NCBI GenBank assembly: GCA_002914845.1
Contig: JXTC01000093.1
Span: 775,823 to 839,822 of the forward strand
Direction of reading: 5' to 3'
DNA length: 64,000 nt
DNA from: Trema orientale
Lineage: Eukaryota; Streptophyta; Magnoliopsida; Rosales; Cannabaceae
This document shows, in pieces, positions 36,590 through 49,654 of this stretch; the first letter of the stretch is position 1; every line of letters starts with the position of its first letter. The notes below the pieces were generated by a model that was not told where the DNA came from, did no database searches, and was given only the letters and a program-made list of their open reading frames with translations. Both the position numbers and the translations under genes were made by a program.

Positions 36590-37830
36590 TAAAAATCCCA
36601 ACGAAAATGGTGAGCTGAGATGACTTGGTCTGCGGCGCGTTATGGACTGATTGATAATCTCCCACATTTTGATACTCTGCAAGAGGACTTTGCAGTCAAG
36701 TAGTAATTGTCGCAACTCCCAATTGACATCATCCAAAGAAGTCATCAACCGTCCGAAGACGTTAGAGCAGTCTCCCTCAAATACAACATATTCATATCCC
36801 AAATCCTTAGCCACCCGCGCACTAGCTAGTAAACCCGCAACCTCTGCCATATCTGGATCACTGAAATTAACATTTTCCGAAAAAGCTTGTCCTATGTTCC
36901 GATCCTCATCCCAAACAAGGATCTGCTATAACCGTTCCATTTTCCTTGATGCAGACATCATAATTCAATTTTAGCCAGCCCATAGGCGGAAGGACCATTT
37001 CAAAGAGGTAGCAACTCGACTACTCTGTTGAGACAGAGTACAATCAAACTCTTTGATTCTTGAGCTGATTGTTTGATAAACCCGGAGAAGATCAAGACGA
37101 CCACCTTCGAAGACAATCTTATTCCTTTCCCCCCTTATCTGTTCCGTAAGGATAGAAGCAAAAAGAAGCAGCTTCGGATCACTCTTACCACCATGGTCTG
37201 TAATAAAGAAACTAAGAGCGCGTTTGGTACATGATTCGAATTCAATTTTTCAAATCTAGAAATAACTTTCACGTAGAAAGTTAGAAGAATAAATGTTTTA
37301 TCTTTTCAACTTTCTACGTAAAAGTTGTTTCTGAATTTGAAGAATAAGATTCGAATTCTATACCAAACATATCCTAAGGAATTCCGAACAGCTAGCCGCC
37401 TGGAGATTAGACTTTCTCAACGTCCATGGTGACATGAACCAAAGTGGCTGGATACACTGGCAGAACAAGAATAGGTGACTCAGAATCACATCCTCTACGT
37501 TGCACAAAGGACACCGATAATTATCAGTTTCCATTCTTTGGCCTGCATTCCATTCTTGTACCTCTAGTTGAGGAGACTTAGAAGGCCATATATATCAACT
37601 ACCAATCAAGATGTCCTCTGTTTATGGTCTATGGAATCCGCCCCATGCTCCCATTTGACATTCTCAAGTAATTTCCTGACGCCAAAGTCGTGAGTGATAG
37701 CACCAGATAAAAGCTCATTATGACATCCAATATTTGGCTCTAAAAGAATTGTACTTGTCAAAACCTCTGCTAACTCAACTAGGAAACATTGAGGGACTGA
37801 CCAAAGTATCGACATCGGTCTGAATTCAAG
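36590..37830 (-). pseudogene. LINE (non-LTR retrotransposon) 3' remnant
   Basis: On the minus strand, the right part (about 37400-37580) translates to CPLCNVEDVILSHLFLFC and LWFMSPW, the zinc-binding zf-RVT pattern found after plant LINE reverse transcriptases. The left part (36600-36860) encodes DPDMAEVAGLLASARVAKD and VVFEGDCSNV, an RNase H-like (RVT_3) domain. No reverse transcriptase core is left, stops and shifts occur, and a MITE splits the sequence at 37216-37374. It is a 5'-truncated, dead LINE copy. Confidence 0.78.
37216..37374. mobile_element. Tourist/Harbinger-like MITE inside the LINE remnant
   Basis: The 159-bp element has inverted ends GAGCGCGTTTGGTA and TACCAAACATATCC and internal pairing of GATTCGAATTC and ACTTTCTACGTA blocks. 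It is flanked by TAA on both sides (37213-37215, 37375-37377), as expected for PIF/Harbinger MITEs. LINE-like sequence continues on both sides, so the MITE came later. Confidence 0.75.
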
Positions 37831-38693
37831 GCCGTGGTAGTTGTCTTTCCTTACAATGTTGGGCAGAAAAAAAAAACTTCCATTGGCCTTGTTCTGTTTT
37901 CCTGGACATTTAATTTATTGTCTGATGTGGATATAGATTTAAATTTAGTTTTAGTTCAAATCTCAAGCTGTAGAATTTGACTATTTCATTACATCAATTT
38001 GGCTAAAGAATTTGATACATAATACCATGCATGTGATTTTAAATAATGTAGATGTTAAAATTTTGGAATCTCTACATGTGCGTTTGTTAAAATCGCGCCT
38101 ATTCTCAGATGAGCACTAAGACGAAAGAAAAAATAAAATGAAAAAAGTAAATCCCTTTGTTGTTTCTAGAAAGTTACTATTGGTCACGAAAAAATGCTTT
38201 CTGAAATTTAGTCCATAATATATTGTATCTAACAGTGCCATGTGTAAAACAGAAGTTCGAATCATGTAATGATCATCAGATTAGAAAAACAAACAGTAAT
38301 AAGCCAACGAGTAAAAGAAGACATCAATATAATCCATTTGAATGAGAATAAACACATAAAATATTACATTGGAATAGCGGACGTAATGAAATGGTTATAA
38401 TGCTAGGACGAGACCAACTGGAGAATTGACCACTATGACAAGCATATACTTTGTTTTCTTTTAGGTACATTTACGCGTATTCATAGAACTAAAAGACAAA
38501 TAATCGCTATAGTAATCTACGCTCATCCATTTAATTAGGAGTTACTAGTGCTAGGAAAAGGATTATGCTAACATATATGGAGTCATCCGCATAGGACTTG
38601 GACTGTATTTCTGTGTCTTTCATAAATATTTATGTACATTTAAAGGAACCAAGCATACGTGAGAATATTAAATAAGTATTCTTTGTCTTAAGA
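37831..38693. other. Intergenic DNA before malectin-like copy 2
   Basis: AT-rich, presumed promoter of the downstream gene in the last several hundred bases. No other feature is supported. Confidence 0.45.
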
Positions 38694-40354
38694 ATGGGAA
38701 ACTGGAAAAGTAAGGTGATGCTGGTTTTAGTGTTGGTCGCAATGCAAAGCTTCCAGGCCTATTCCTATGGTAAGTTTTCAATTTTGTTATTCTCAAAAAA
38801 TAAATATATACATATTCATATGAGTATATTTTATGTTTTACTTTGGTACATTATAAAAAATCTTGATCTTCACTTCAAGATGAGAAAAGTCCTTTGTTTT
38901 CCTCGTCCCCAAACTTCAGGTATCGGTTTTTCGATCTGTTTCACAATTAAATGAATAAAGAAGATGCTAATTAATATATATTTATCGAAATTGGAAAGAC
39001 TCAAGGACACACTTTCTTTAATTCATTGGACATGCGTATTTGATTCTTTTTCTTAATATGAAATTCTAATGATAAGTAGTTTTATAGTACATCTCAAAAT
39101 GTTCTTTAATATATGTTATGTGTATATATATATATATATAAATATATCTCATGAATGACCTGAGATCAAATAATTGTTTCAGATTACCATTCGCTTTCAA
39201 TAGACTGTGGAGCTACGAACACCACTTTTGATGTACAACTTAATAGGGCATGGACAACTGACAATGAATTCATAGGAAGTGGAGTAAACAAGCTCGTTTC
39301 AACCAGCGCCAGTTTTCCGCAAATGAACACACTCCGAATTTTCCCAAGTGGGATCAAGAATTGCTACAATCTGCCATTAGAAAAGGAATCAAAATACCTT
39401 GTACGTGCTGGTTTTTACTATGGCAACTATGACAACCTCAGAAAGCCTCCAGCATTTGGTCTTGAAGTCCAGTCTGGCAATATAAACGTCAACGTTTCAA
39501 CTTCTCTAAGCTCTGATCCAATTTACCATGAATTCCTTTTGATAACCAAAAAGAGTGCCCTTGATGTATGCTTGATTCAAACACAGAACAATCAGGTTCC
39601 CTTTATTTCTACACTCGAAGTTTCATCTGTTGACCAAAGAGTGTACAGGTTAATGACCAGTAACATAGCTCTGTACCTCGAAAGCAGAATCAACTATGGT
39701 GCCAATCAAAGTGTCCCGTAAGTAGTCAAATTTAACATATGTTTGCTTAACTTTAAGTCAACTACTATAACATCACTTCTATGGTTAGTCAGCTACATAC
39801 TGGCTTGTGGAATTTTCAGGGACCGGTTTCCCACATATGTTGATATTTACAACAGAATTTGGAAGCCAGAAGAAGTCTCAACATACCGCAATCTATCGTT
39901 GGGTATTGGTTCAGCCTCATGGGACACAGCCGAAAACTACCCTCCTAATGTGGTGTTAGATTCCGCAATTGAAGCAAATAGTGTCTCTGAGTCCATCTTC
40001 CTACCAATCAATTTCCGCGAAAAATCTCTTGTCTCAGCCTATTTTGTGTTGTATTTCGATATTACTCCAGCCTATCAAGAAGGCGAAGCAAGAAGGAAGG
40101 TTGCTATCTCCATTGATGGCCAACTGCTGAACATAACTCGGCTTCTAGGAAATGGACGGTGTGTGACAGTGTCAATATTTCCGGTTAATGTCACTGGTGG
40201 TACGGCCAATTTGACAATATCCCCAGCTGAGGGAGCAACATCGCCGGCCCTTCTCAACGCCATGGAAGTCTTTTCTGTGATTAGCTCAGCTGATAGAGTT
40301 GTTGGAACTTTCTTTGGCATTGTTCTGTTTTCTTGGATTGCTTACCGGATATAA
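38694..40354 (+). CDS. Malectin-like domain protein without kinase (copy 2)
   Basis: Three exons (38694-38769, 39183-39717, 39820-40354) join in frame to 381 aa. The exon 1 length (76 nt) and all intron phases equal those of copy 1, so the two are tandem duplicates. A signal peptide (about 1-24) is followed by a malectin-like domain beginning HSLSIDCGAT and carrying NCYNLPLEKESKYLVRAGFY, VYRLMTSNIALYLESRINYG and DRFPTYVDIYNRIWKPEEVS. The C terminus ends in a short hydrophobic tail (VVGTFFGIVLFSWIAY) with hardly any residues after it, which fits a GPI signal better than a receptor membrane span. No LRR or kinase follows before the next repeat. The frame is intact throughout, which suggests that the copy is retained. 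Confidence 0.88.
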
Positions 40355-40671
40355 GTGGCAAAATATTTAGTTTGCAATGCCAGTCTCGACATCTTTTCTG
40401 TGATGTTTTAAGAATTCAGGTACCGCATTTTATAGATTTTTTTTCTTTTCTTTTTCAATTTTGCTAATGCAATAATCAAGGACAAATGTAATTTGAACTC
40501 GTTATTTAAATCTTTCGGTAGATTACTTGTCCCCTAAAACAGATACCTGGAAGCCTCGTTTTGTGCTTTTTCTTTAAGCTAAATCCACACAATCAAACGA
40601 AAAAACAAAATATTTGATACTACTATTATGAAACTAACCATGGATTTTGACAAATGAAGATAAAAATAGAA

Positions 40672-41984
40672 GAACAATTAGTCATTTTGCCCATTCACAA
40701 TTGTTAGCATTATAAATTGGCCTTCTCACGTTTGATTTTGTATTCAAAAGCCCATGAATGACAAAACTGTACTTCTTTTGCTACGTCACTTTTGACTTAG
40801 TGCTCAAGTGCCATTTAAGCATAAAGTTATTCTTCTTGTCCCCCACTTTTAATTTAGTATTAAAGTGCTCCTTAAAATGAAAAAATTGTTCTTCTTTTGC
40901 CTCCTCAACTCTAACACTGTTAGGAAACCATTAGTAGACAATGACGAAGTATTTTAAAATTTTAAAATGCTAAAATATAAATATATATTGTTTCAGGGAA
41001 TTTTCAAATAACTAATTTTTTATGATTAAATAAATGAAATAAATGAAAAGAAATAACATAACATTCTTTTATATGTAAACCAAAACAAAAACAAAAAGGC
41101 ATAATATAGGAGCTTTTACTAAAACTTGATATATATGTTGTATTAGATATAATTTTTTTGGCAGTTTACATATAATTTTGTTCTGTATATGAATCTACAT
41201 CTTAAAAAAAAAAAAAATACACCTTTTGTTTTTTTTAAAGTTATATTTAACGATGTTAAAAAAAATGTTATTTTACATAATCTTCATTTATTTCTTGCGT
41301 ATAAAAAAAGAACAATTAGTCATTTTGTCCCATGTCTCTTACTCTTGGAATGTATTTGCTTCATCATTTTTGTATTTTATATTCAAGTGCCCCAAAATGA
41401 GAAAAGTAGAGTTTCTTTTTTATCATCTAACACCAACACCATTAGAAGACTTTTAATGGAAATGGACCAAATAGTCATTTAACTTTTTAGAGCGTTTTTT
41501 AAATATGAAATTATGTAGTTTTTTTGACTTGACTTCTAAAATAATTTAACATTGATAAATTAATACAAAAGCTACTCTATTATATATATTTCTTGTTATA
41601 TATATATACATGTAACCATATAAAAAATATTTTTTTTAACCTCTTTTTAATTTATTTCATTTATTTAATAATAAAAACTAGCTATTTAGAAATGTCTAAT
41701 AGAAACAAAATTGTAAAAGATATTTAATTGGCTCTTTAATAAGTGAAATAACTATCTAGTCTTTGTCCAATAATAGTTTTCCAATGGTATTAGAGTTCGG
41801 GGTGTGGGACAAAAGAAGAACATATAGTTTTGTAATTTAAGGAGTACTTGAATATAAAGTCAAAAGTGAGGGGGCCAAAAAAGAACAATATTACCATTTA
41901 GGGAGTACTTGAATACATAGTCAAAAGTGAGGAGGTAAATTCATAGAGATGGTAAATATCAATGAGCAAAATGACTATTGTTCA
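40672..41984. mobile_element. Foldback element with tandem-repeat arms
   Basis: The ends GAACAATTAGTCATTTTGCC and GCAAAATGACTATTGTTC are inverted copies. Each arm consists of about two to four degenerate copies of a 60-70-bp unit (CTTTTGAcTttgTattCAAG, then a CC-poor stretch, then GTTCTTCTTTTG). A further copy in the middle (41310-41420) carries the same words. The interior is AT-rich. It is a non-autonomous foldback transposon or a composite of several copies. Confidence 0.62.
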
Positions 41985-42176
41985 AGATGGAATCCAGGTG
42001 CGAATAATATTCTGAGAGAGGGAGAGAGACAGAGAGAGATACAAGCAAAAACATATATATTTGTTATTTTAAAACATAATTAATATTCTTCTAATAAAAT
42101 ATCAATTGACCGCTATTTTAGGCATGAACTCTTTATATGTATATTTATGTGTGTATATATATATATATATATATGG

Positions 42177-43003
42177 GTGATGTTTCAATGGAGATTTTTG
42201 TTTTTGCTCCATGGATGGGTAAAATTATCAAGTTGAATATGAACTACAATAGCAAGTAATTTCATCTATTTTTGATCAATTAATGTTTTATTCAATTATT
42301 TTTCTTTTTTATCTATTTCTTTTCTTTTTTTGATTTTAACTTATAAGTTTAATTTTTTAAATTTCATTTAATTTGAACATATTATGCTACTAATATGAAT
42401 AAGTAGTTTTTTTGAGAATATAAATAATGTTAATTTTGTTTTTATATGAGATATAACGTTAGTTTTTTTTTTTTAATAATGAAAGGGAATATTAGTTTTG
42501 AAATTATAAAAAAGAAAGAATTTTTTTTAAGAAAAAATTTTGATAAAAAATTAGTATTTAATAGTTTTATATTAACGGTTAGTTGTTTTTTTTAAGAATA
42601 TATACATAACATTAGTTTTTTTTTTAGGGGATATATAATGTTAGTTTTGAAATTATAAAAAAGGATTCATTTTTTAATGAAAAATTTAATATATATACAA
42701 TTAGTTCTTTAGAAAAAAAAATCTAGATATATATACAATTACTTGTTTTTCTATTTATTTTTTAATAAAAATAAACAATAGAATGAAAAAAAGAAAAAAC
42801 AATGAAAAAGGGATTGGAAAAAAAAAATTCCAACTCATAGGTCACATATAGGTTACTAATTTTTTAAGTCATAAATATTTAATTAGATTTTTATTTTTTG
42901 AATTACTAATATCATTATAACCATCAGATCAAAATCCAATGGTCCAAATGAAAGTACCTATCAATGGAGCAAAAAAAAAAAATCTCCATTGAAACATGAC
43001 CTA
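42177..43003. mobile_element. Long MITE-like element (827 bp)
   Basis: The left end (GATGTTTCAATGGAGATTTT, then TTTGCTCCAT) is repeated inverted at the right end (ATGGAGC, A-run, AATCTCCATTGAAACATGAC). The interior is AT-rich with repeated TTAGTTTT/ATATATAC words and no coding capacity. Confidence 0.7.
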
Positions 43004-43445
43004 TATATATATTCAAATATATTATGTCCAAAACTAAGTGTATTCCTCCTTAGATTATGGGTGAAGTAATTCTTCTGAATTGAGGCTAATTCAATTGGTC
43101 TAGGATTCTTGGGAGACTCCGCACTCTTTATCCTTAGTAGAATTCTCTTAAAATCTAGTCTTAATCTCTGCTGCGTTTTTCTATCTTAACCACAACTTAA
43201 CAATCTGTAACTTTCAATCCATACATCCAAATCACGTAATTTTGGTCTCGCTTTAAATCTTACAGCTAGAGAAATCATTAATTTATAAATTATTCCCAAA
43301 ATCATGACAGAAATAAATAGATTTTAAAAAGCTCAAAACCCTTGATTTTCAATTCCAATCCCAAAATCAAACTAAAACATAAAACTTAATTGGTTTAGAG
43401 TTTATTACCTTGATAATAAATCTCAATAATGTTGGTTATAATTTA

Positions 43446-45488
43446 TGAAAAACGTGACAAAATCAAATATGACACTTTTTTTTTGGAACCATTTATGTAA
43501 AAACCTAGTTTTTTAAGGGGTAAATGGGTCTTTTGACCAATTTAAAAAAAAAAGAAAAATTCTTTTTCTCTCTCTCTCTCCTCCACGTGCTCCCCCCCCA
43601 CCCCCGATTCTTTTTCTTCTTCTTCTTTCTTTTTCTTTTTCTTCTTCTTTCTTCTTCCGTTCGGCTGAAGCACGCCCGCCCACCTCCGGCCTTCGTCCGA
43701 CCAAGCCAGCCACCGGCGCAGCCTCCTTAGCTCCCCACGAGACGACGCCGACCGACGGGGAGGGACGCCGTTGCCGGAGACGACGATCGGCCGATTCCGG
43801 CGTCCATTCGCCGTGAAACTGGTCCCGTTGAACTCGTCTCCTCACGATCTTCGACATGGTATATATATCTCGACCCCATACTGTTCGGATCAAAATTTGC
43901 CATTTTTGTTAATTTTGAGTTATTTTTAGTTTTATATTTAAATTTGTTAATCCGGCCGTTAGATTGTGTTTTTGACCTCATATTTGGAATGTACTCGGAA
44001 AATGGAGAAGTTTGATATATATATTGTGTTGTTTGGTGATCGACCCAAAAATCGCGATCGGACGATCGAGATTTTGTCTCGATTCGCATGCCACCGGTCC
44101 GGTGTGGACCCGGACCCGAATTTGGCAAGTTATATGCCTAACCTAGCTATTTTGGGTGCTAGGAATTCAACGAAGAGGTCCGTTCGTGAGATTGAAGTTC
44201 CGGTGATAAGTTGACTTTTCGCAAGAGGACGATCGAGGGTTCGGAATTGGTTCCCGACCCTCCGGGCGATCGTCAACGGTACCTTGAGGACCCGATAGCC
44301 TAGTCTAGCTATTCCGGTGAAGTAGGGGTTCAATTACCAAGTTTTCTACTTATTTTGTTTTGAATTATGCATTCTGACCTATTTCTTGAAATTGTCTATT
44401 TACATGGATTTGATTGGATATCTGGTGGACTTTTGAACTGTTGAAATATATTGGATTGTTCTGGGATTGGTTTGTATGATTTTTATGCAGGTTAAAAATT
44501 TTAGTTTTGGGAAAATACAGCCGTTATGCTGCCTAATTTTCTGTAAATCCCAGAATAATACCAAATGAATTTTAAAGCATGATTTCTTGATATACTTGAT
44601 GCATGGTTATTACACACTATATGATATGTTGTACCTACCATAGGATCACACACTTGAGTTCTATTTTAGCATCATGGTATTTAGATCGCTGGCGAGTTGC
44701 TGCAGCGCTAGGTGAGAGACCTAGGCCCCTGCGCAGGTTTTGCTGACACACCTCCGGATAGTGTCAGGATGCTGGGTACCTCTGTTCCAGAGGTATTATA
44801 GGACCGTGATGAGAGGATGGGAGCTCATAGACATATTTTTACTTAGTTGATTTATGATATGTACAACATGAACATGATTATGAACATGGTGACTTTGATT
44901 TTGGTTTTGATTTTGACTATGTGGTTGTATTCGAACATTTGTAAACTTGTTTTATAACTGGATTTTGGAAAGGTACTAACCATACAGGGTTTCAAAAGTT
45001 GCATTCATACTAAAAAGGTAATTGAATTCCTAATGAGCATGTAAATGCTCACCCCCCTTTATCATTCCCCTCTCAGGTGGTGTACAGTGTGATTTGAGCA
45101 ACTCCGGAGCGGAGTGACTAGGATTGGAAGATTGTTCTAGTTTGATAGTTGGTAATTATTCAATAACTCATTATGGAACTGTAATAATACTTAAGGCACA
45201 TACTTTGGGATGTAGCCTGTATTATCTATTATGCCTACTTGTGATGACAATGGTGATGCATGTTTATGTTTTAATACTACTATTAACAATCTATGTCTAG
45301 TGGTGATCACAAACTGTGGGAATTTACAATTTAAACTATTTTTATAATCTTTATAGAAGCTGTCGTTTTTCAACTAAGTTATCGTTTTTCTAAAAAATTC
45401 CAGTTTCTAAAAATTTTTCAACAACAAATTATGAATTTCCAATGTGAAATTCCCCTTCTGCCACTGGCCCGGGGTTTGGGTCGTGACA
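43446..45488 (+). mobile_element. Solo LTR (2043 bp), probably Ty3/Gypsy Tekay/Del type
   Basis: The element starts TGAAAAACGTGACA and ends GGGTTTGGGTCGTGACA. It is flanked by a perfect 5-bp duplication ATTTA (43441-43445 and 45489-45493). The first part is CT-rich and then GC-rich, resembling an LTR-borne leader. The middle has the CTGTTCCAGAGGTATTATAG word and the downstream GCTCACCCCCCTTT...CTCTCAGGTGG block that I associate with Tekay/Del LTRs. There are no internal gag-pol sequences, so it is a solo LTR. The clade call is inference from motif memory. Confidence 0.8.
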
Positions 45489-46967
45489 ATTTATATAAAA
45501 TATAAGACTTTTAAATTAGCGTGTATACGTATGAAACAATGTATATAAAGTTATTAATTTGGTTTTATTTTTATTTTTATTTTTTTTTCGGTTATGTTTG
45601 CTTGTCGTTCTAATTTACTTGACCCTTATATTTTACCCAGATAAGTGAAAAAAAAAAAAGAAGATGTATTTTAAGTAAAATTGAAACGCGCATATAAACA
45701 CACGACAGTTCAGTTGCATTCTAGTATTGTCTAATATTTTCGACAAAAGAGAACATTCGTTAAAATGTGTTACTCTTGTCTATGGTAAAGAGACGCCAAA
45801 ATGAAATGCATGTGAAGCCTGATTTTAAGGTTAAGGTGGAGTTTACAGACTAATATCAAATTAACATTTTGTTTTTTTCGGGGGAAAGTTAACGTGGGAA
45901 ATGATTAGTTCAAGTAAAGCATTATATATATTCGATTGGGAAAAAAAAAAATTCAACGTGGGAAATGATTAGTTCAAGTAAAGCAGTATTTGACTGAAAA
46001 AAAAAAAATTTTTTTTTGGTAGGGGTGGAGGTAAAGGGTCAAATTACTAGAAGACTCTCCTTTCTGTGCTTTTGAGAGTGGAAAACTCAAGACTTGTATT
46101 AGTCCTAACTTTTGTCTGCCATTTATAAGTGATTTAAAAAGCATTTAGATATAAAGATTCCTCAATACTTTCTCCCACCAGCCTGTTCCATTAGGAACTC
46201 TCACTATCATTTTCTCCCAAGGAAAGTATAGACAAATCAGTATTGATTCATTCGATATAAGCAGCCCTCTGATTGAACAATGCTGAAAAGAGACACTAGC
46301 TACCACAACTCAGTACTACGTTCAATTGAAATGTTGGCAAACCATTTCAAGAATCATGTTTAATTAAAATAATATTTATAAGATAAGCCTTGTAGCCTCT
46401 GCATTAGATAAGATGATTGCTTTTAAAGAAAAGAGTATCATGATCATCAGGCTTCTTGGTTAAGGCCCTGTGATTTTCAAAGGCGTTTCCTCCAAGTTTT
46501 TAACATGGACATTTGGGTAATAGATCACGTTAACATGGCAAAATCACTCAGCTAAAAGAAAAGATTCAACGACGAAGACTTAATTCTATTTACAGAGAAG
46601 CGATATGTGGGACAGCGGACGTTTAGTTCTACATTTTCTATATCACCATACCACACCACACAGCAAAGATAAGCACTTTTTTCTTTTTTGGGGTCATTGA
46701 TGCTGTAAAGACTAAGAAAAAAAAAAAGGGTTGTAAGTAGTTGGCCAAAGGATTTATTTGATGAATGTCTAGCCTTTATTTGATGAATGTCTAGCCTTTA
46801 TTGCTTAACAAGAGGACAATGACGAATTCTTGTCCATTATTTATTTGAGTGCACGTGGAAGCAAGCAGAACAAAGCTACAAGTAATTGGAATATACTGAA
46901 CAGAGATATTACAAAGTATAAAACTAGTGCCTTAACATAACAGTTCATATTACGTACTCATCGCTAG
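45489..46967. other. Intergenic DNA with small direct repeats; RLP 3' flank
   Basis: Two short duplications are visible: the sequence GTGGGAAATGATTAGTTCAA occurs twice about 65 bp apart (45893-45985), and a 25-bp unit TTTGATGAATGTCTAGCC is repeated in tandem at 46758-46800. The last part is the 3' UTR side of the minus-strand RLP gene. No gene is supported. Confidence 0.55.
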
Positions 46968-49654
46968 CTACAGCCTTCTTCCATAAATCCTTACGAGCCA
47001 GTTTGGTTTCTTTGAGATGACGATATTTCCACCAATCGCTCCAATAACAAAACTGCATCCGTATCCCACCAGCACTGCCTTCCAACTAAAACCATTCTCA
47101 GATTCGGGTTCTTCATCAGGAGTTGGTGGCTCATCACCGATTCCACATTTCTTTGACAATGGAAAGCCACACAGTTCTACATTTCCAACAAAAGAAGAAA
47201 TTGGAAATGTACTAAATTGGCCACCTTGTGGTATCGGCCCCGTAAGTTGGTTCATAGAAAGGTTAAGATACGCAAGAAATGTGAGACTCGCCAACTGTTG
47301 AGGAATTCTACCGACCAGCTTGTTGTTGGAGAGATCCAGTGACTCAAGCTGTTTCAGATTCCCCAAAGATGACAGGATGAGGCCCTCGAAATGGTTACTG
47401 GATAGATTGAGCACAATCAGTGATGGAAGATCTCCTATAGTTGTTGGAATTTCTCCATGAAAATTGTTGTGTGAGAGATCAATAGATGTGAAGATGGTCA
47501 AGATCTTCACAAATACCATCTCTAAGCCTTTATTCATCACAGTCACAGAGTCTTGATAATAGCCCTCCCTGTTCGCCATGTATACAAGCTTTGATCTGTT
47601 TTGGCTAGAAACATCTGTGTTAATGGCGCTCCAGTTCCTAAAGTATCCTGATGGTAAAGATCCGCCGAAGTTATTGAAGGAGAGGTCGACAATTCGCAAC
47701 TTCTCAAAGCCTACAAATCTATGAGGATGCCATATTGGACCATAGAACTTATTGGAACGCAGTACAAGAACTTGTAACTCTGGAAGATTTTGGAGCCAAA
47801 AAGGGAATGTGCCACTCAACTGATTGTGCCCAAGATTTATAACTTCTAGTGCTCTGCATTTGATCAATGATTGTGGAATCTTCCCTTGTAGTTGGTTCTG
47901 ACTGAGGTCCAGTGTCATCAAATTGTTTCCATCCAAAAAGGTTTGAGGTAGCTCTCCCTGAAAATTGTTTCCTTTCAAACTCAACACCAAGAGATAAACG
48001 CTGATGCTACCCAAGCACGGTGGAATAGTGCCGCTTAAGAGATTGTTAGACATATCAAGAACTTCAAGATCACTTGAGTTACAAAACAAAGGATCAATTC
48101 TCCCACTCATTTGGTTTTCTGATATAAGGAAGTATTGTATCGACAATGGCGGCAATACAAGCGAACCCTGCAACATGTTGGAACTTAGATCAAGGATTCT
48201 CAAGTTATTCCACGGCAGAATAGGTTGGGCTGTTTCCCAACCAGTGAAGGAGTTGTGGGAAAGATTGAGGTGGGACAAGGTCTGAATCCCCACGCTGATG
48301 AACCAGTTGGGAATCTTGCCTTCAATTTTGTTGTTGGACATATCTAACTGTTCCAATTCATCTTGGGTTCTCAAGAAATCTGGAAACTCCGCACCAATGT
48401 TACATGATGACAAACCCAAAGAAATAAATTTGGGAAGAGTGAAATTTGCATTTGTGTAGGTTACGGACAAATTATTATCAGAAAGTAAAAGAGCACTGAG
48501 ATTACTTAGCTTCGAGAATACTTCCAGCTCGATCGTGCCACTGAAGTTATTTGAAGCAAGGGAAAGGGAAGCCAAGTTTTTCAAGTTGGATATTGACCTT
48601 GGAATTTGTCCACTTAACTTGTTATCACTTAAAGACAGAGAGGTCAATTGGGATGAAGAGACATTTTGGATGGTTAAAGGGCCTGTAAACTGATTGACTT
48701 CTAGTTGTAACTTACGCAAAGATGGCATTGTAAACAAAGATGAAGGAATGACTCCACTCAACGAATTATGCGAGATACCGAAGTTCTCAAGTTGGGTTAA
48801 GTTTGTTATCCCCGGTAGTAACTCACCAATGAAACCATTATAGTAAAGATACAACTCAGTTAATCGGGTGAGGTTTGCAAGTGAAGATGGAATTCGATCG
48901 TTAACATTATTTCCCACCACATCTAAATACTCCAGTTGTCTGAGATTTCCAAGTGTTGAGGGTAGCTCACCACTAACTCCAATAGTGTCAAGGAAAAGAT
49001 TAATGAGCTTTGAAAGATTCCCCAGTGTGCTTGGAAGCTTACCGCTGAAGTTGTTGTATATCAAGATCAAGTCTGTGAGTTGGGAAAGGTTTCCCAAACT
49101 AGGTGGCAGTTGACCGGTGAGGTTGTTGAATTGGACGTCTAGATGTGTGAGTTGGGACAGATTCCCAATGGAGGAGGGAATAGCCCCTACAAAGTTACAA
49201 AAAGCAAGACTTAAAACGTTCAAGGACTCGAGATTGCCAATGGAATTTGGTAATGTTCCAGAAAAACTTGTGGAGTAGAGATTCAAATACTCGAGGTTGC
49301 TGCTGGAGTGAAATTCTGGAAGAAAACCGGTGAGCATGTCATTGCTTGTCAAGTCGATGACTTGTATCTTAGGCAGCTGAAAAATATTGCTTGGAAATTC
49401 ACCCTGCAGATTACATTCTTCAAGAGAGAGATGTGTCAGGGAGGACAAGTTTGACAGGGATTGAGGAAGTAGTGAAGAGAGATTCACTTGATCTAAGTAG
49501 AGCTCACTTAACTTTGTCATGTTTTCGTGAAGTGTCTCCATTGTAAGAAATAAAGCAGTATTATCATAATTAAAGCTAGAAGAGAGATCAAGAGAAACCA
49601 AATTGTTCAGCCAAGCAATTTCAGATGGGACATGCCCTGAAAAAGAGGAGTAAG
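46968..49654 (-). CDS. LRR receptor-like protein (Cf/Hcr type), 5' end in gap
   Basis: One uninterrupted frame runs from the stop at 46968 to the N gap at 49655 (about 894 codons). It is open through the gap edge (SFSGHVPSEIAWLNNLVSLD precedes position 49601), so any start inside the visible part is artificial. It contains a long series of 24-residue extracellular LRRs (for example GNLSQLTHLDVQFNNLTGQL), a non-LRR island with YYQDSVTVMNKGLEM, four closing LRRs and a cap with FVGNVELCGFPLSKKC. An acidic spacer (DEEPESE), one membrane helix (VLVGYGCSFVIGAIGG) and a short basic tail (KKPNWLVRIYGRRL) follow. No kinase is present, as usual for RLPs, which signal through SOBIR1/BAK1-type partners in immunity. 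The missing N terminus (signal peptide, LRRNT, first LRRs) fits roughly into the 623-base gap. Confidence 0.93.

Noticed and set aside
43513-44333. Proline/arginine-rich open frames that might be a gene
   Set aside because: They overlap on both strands and lie within the solo LTR defined by TG...CA ends and the ATTTA duplication.
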